Shown here piece by piece: positions 30,174 through 31,832 of a stretch of 31,832 nt of DNA; positions within the stretch are counted from its first letter, which is position 1; every line of letters starts with the position of its first letter. Below the pieces are notes generated by a model, which did not search any database, had not been told where the DNA came from, and was given only the letters and a program-made list of their open reading frames with translations. Source of the stretch: a virus; IMG/VR virus record IMGVR_UViG_3300027911_000046, positions 1-31,832 of that record; one strand, written 5' to 3'. The translations under genes and the position numbers were made by a program.

Positions 30174-31658
30174 TTATTCCGGAATCTGGTCTTGCCAGCC
30201 GCGTAGCCGGCCGACGTAAGGGGCTGTCTTGGGTCTCGAACCGCTTTCCATCGCGTCGGCGAGGAGGTCATCCAACTCCACCTCGTCTCGGTCGCGGTTC
30301 TCGGGCATCCTGTGCTTCTTGTCTGCTGGTGTTATAGGCCGAGAGGCCAGGGCATAGCGAAGTGCGTCGTAAGGATCGTCGCCACCTTCCGAATCAACGG
30401 CGTCTAATTTGAGGGCGTCCTCAACGTCATCTGGATCTATGACCATGGTCTCAAGGCAATCGAAGAGCTTGGCGTTGCCTGGAGTCTTGCAAATCCGTAA
30501 TCGCGGGAACTCGGGCGTCATTGGGTCCTTGTTCTCAAGACCCCGCCACTTCAAGTACTCCCGCATGTTGTTAAGCCCGAACTTCCGTGAGATATTCGCC
30601 CGGTCGCAGCGTATACCGGCCGTCATGAAGTGCTCGGCTATGCTCGGCGTGCTCTCTCCACGGGCCCTTAGCTCGTCGAACGTGTCGCGGCCCGCGTGTA
30701 TGTAGCTAAGTGTGTGAATTGGTACGCTTTCGCGTATTCTGTCAGCGATTTCCTTGGGGTTTTGCTTGTGCCCGTGGATTGTGTTCACGACATACGTAAC
30801 ACCGGTCGGAGACACCGCTAACCACGTAAAACACCACGGATGGATGAAACCCCAGTCGAAACCGCCGAATTTGAGCCAATGATCGGGAATCGCGTACTTT
30901 CCGGTCTCATCGTGCGGAAACGGAGGGCAGAAGTGCTTGTCTCTCGAGAGCTCCGTGAGAGCCAGCCCATCGGCCGCGTCCCAGTTGCCGTGGAGAAGCA
31001 TCTCCCTTCTCACCTCGGGCAACGTCTCCAACTGCGAGACATATCGCCTGTCCCGCATGAGGTAGATATTGTCCGAGAGCCGGGCCGGTATGAACCGTCT
31101 TAGGGTGCCCGAGGGCGTCTCGTAGACGGTCTCCCCGTTGTTCGTGGGGACGATGAACCGACGCTTGAGCCAGCCGTGGCCCTTACCGCCCGGGTTACCG
31201 GTCCCCCTAGCCATCAGGACCAGATCCTTGTGCGGCGTTCTGATTTCGGCGATCAGGAGCTCCCAGGCCCGCTCTTCCGAGAGGTTCCCGAGCTCGTCGT
31301 AGATGATTGCCGACCAGCCCCTACCCTGATACCGGTTGATGTCCTGCTCGCCGGCATAGTACCCGATTTCGACGAACGCGCCCGAGGGGAACGTCCACTG
31401 GTTGTTGCCGCCGTGGTAGGTGGCCCCCAAAGCGGGGTAGAGGTTCTTACAGCGTTGCTGTAGGTACTTGAGCTCATCCCACCGTTCGCGTAGCAACAGG
31501 CACCGGAACTCCGGATGCGTGATCTGCTGGAGGGGGAGAACTACCGCTACTTCGCTTTTACCGCCGCCCTTGGCACCGCCGTAAAAAACCTCGAACTCAG
31601 GTGCGGCAAGGAACAACTGCTGGGGCCGACTACACGGGCTCCATTGCCCGTCTGCCAT
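30174..31658 (-). CDS. terL: Terminase large subunit
   Basis: The 494-residue protein has the two terminase domains. The N-terminal ATPase shows Walker A GGAKGGGKS (27-35, K34), an adjacent LLLRERWDELK segment, and Walker B AIIYDE (117-122, D121 and E122), followed by the coupling motif MARGTGNPGG (149-158). The C-terminal RNase H-like nuclease has GGFDWG (265-270, D268) and HAGRDTFDELR (321-331). DDPYDALRYAL (427-437) holds the last acidic positions. It pumps DNA into the procapsid through the portal and cuts it at the end of packaging. The ATG directly follows the stop of a small basic ORF. Portal and terminase are separated by about 7.7 kb of tail genes, which is unusual. Confidence 0.94.
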   Translation of the reverse strand: MADGQWSPCSRPQQLFLAAPEFEVFYGGAKGGGKSEVAVVLPLQQITHPEFRCLLLRERWDELKYLQQRCKNLYPALGATYHGGNNQWTFPSGAFVEIGYYAGEQDINRYQGRGWSAIIYDELGNLSEERAWELLIAEIRTPHKDLVLMARGTGNPGGKGHGWLKRRFIVPTNNGETVYETPSGTLRRFIPARLSDNIYLMRDRRYVSQLETLPEVRREMLLHGNWDAADGLALTELSRDKHFCPPFPHDETGKYAIPDHWLKFGGFDWGFIHPWCFTWLAVSPTGVTYVVNTIHGHKQNPKEIADRIRESVPIHTLSYIHAGRDTFDELRARGESTPSIAEHFMTAGIRCDRANISRKFGLNNMREYLKWRGLENKDPMTPEFPRLRICKTPGNAKLFDCLETMVIDPDDVEDALKLDAVDSEGGDDPYDALRYALASRPITPADKKHRMPENRDRDEVELDDLLADAMESGSRPKTAPYVGRLRGWQDQIPE

Positions 31659-31832
31659 CTACATTATGTGCCAGGGACCTAAAGAGTCCATTTTGGGACG
31701 GTCTCGCTTGGCTACTCGCTCGAGTCCGTTCTTGACGGACACCTTCTTGGTGCTTCCCCGTTGATGGAGGGGGCGTACTGGTGTTTTAGCAGCCGTCTTC
31801 TTCGTCCGGGAGGGGGTTGGGCGGGTTTTCAC
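31659..31832 (-). CDS. Partial basic ORF upstream of the terminase (5' end outside window)
   Basis: On the minus strand the frame is open from the window edge to a TAG at 31659-31661, directly abutting the terminase ATG. The 57 visible residues are strongly basic (RTKKTAAK; STKKVSVKNGLERVAKRDRP) and end in SLGPWHIM. GTG at the very edge (31830-31832) may or may not be the start; the true one could lie outside. Abutment to the large terminase suggests a small gene of the packaging module, possibly the end of a small terminase or a DNA-binding protein, which cannot be proved from this fragment. Confidence 0.55.
   Translation of the reverse strand: MKTRPTPSRTKKTAAKTPVRPLHQRGSTKKVSVKNGLERVAKRDRPKMDSLGPWHIM

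Noticed and set aside
1-31832. tRNA genes, integrase and attachment sites, insertion sequences
   Set aside because: No cloverleaf-like sequence, recombinase motif, transposase or flanking inverted repeat was noticed by eye; a tRNAscan or Infernal run would settle the tRNA question.

Overview
The window is part of a tailed-phage genome (Caudoviricetes), GC-rich by eye, densely packed and with almost no non-coding DNA. The virion genes suggest a short-tailed (podovirus-like) particle: after the portal, scaffold and capsid genes come an adaptor-like protein, a large tail-tube/nozzle-like protein and a run of Ala/Gln-rich proteins resembling T7-type ejection proteins. No tape-measure gene, tail sheath, integrase, tRNA, CRISPR array or DNA polymerase was found. 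The host cannot be named from the sequence. GC content and DUF6745-type and collagen-like proteins would fit a high-GC soil or water bacterium, but that is only inference.

Layout. Positions 24-4548 carry a plus-strand operon of small accessory genes, many joined by ATGA or TAATG overlaps: a coiled-coil/zinc-ribbon protein, a GHHH-motif protein, a DUF6745-like protein with a 40-unit tetrapeptide array, two unknown small proteins, a mini RNA ligase, a mini cytosine-C5-methyltransferase-like protein, an ABA-sandwich-like protein and a small basic protein. These probably act on host or phage nucleic acid or metabolism, not in the virion.

Positions 4441 to beyond 31832 form one long minus-strand late operon, read right to left: partial basic ORF, large terminase, three small beta-rich structural proteins, a 1619-residue multidomain tail protein (Ig-like repeats, GH10-like barrel, lectin-like folds), three small proteins, portal, scaffold, major capsid protein, a decoration-like protein, an unknown, adaptor, a cryptic 25-residue ORF, tail tube/nozzle, an 855-residue collagen-like fibre, two small structural proteins, four ejection-type proteins and two small membrane proteins (lysis candidates). 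It ends at a UUCG-tetraloop terminator at 4376-4401, where it converges with the plus-strand operon.

Terminase, portal, scaffold and capsid build and fill the head; adaptor and nozzle close it; the fibre and the Ig/GH10 protein probably bind or process surface glycans; the ejection proteins probably leave with the DNA. The most notable items are the GH10-like domain, which keeps a nucleophile-like Glu but has a binding-module-like insert and Gln at the likely acid/base site; the tetrapeptide array with non-random Arg-Asp pairing; the collagen fibre with 11 acidic plugs; and the overlooked 25-codon ORF before the nozzle gene.
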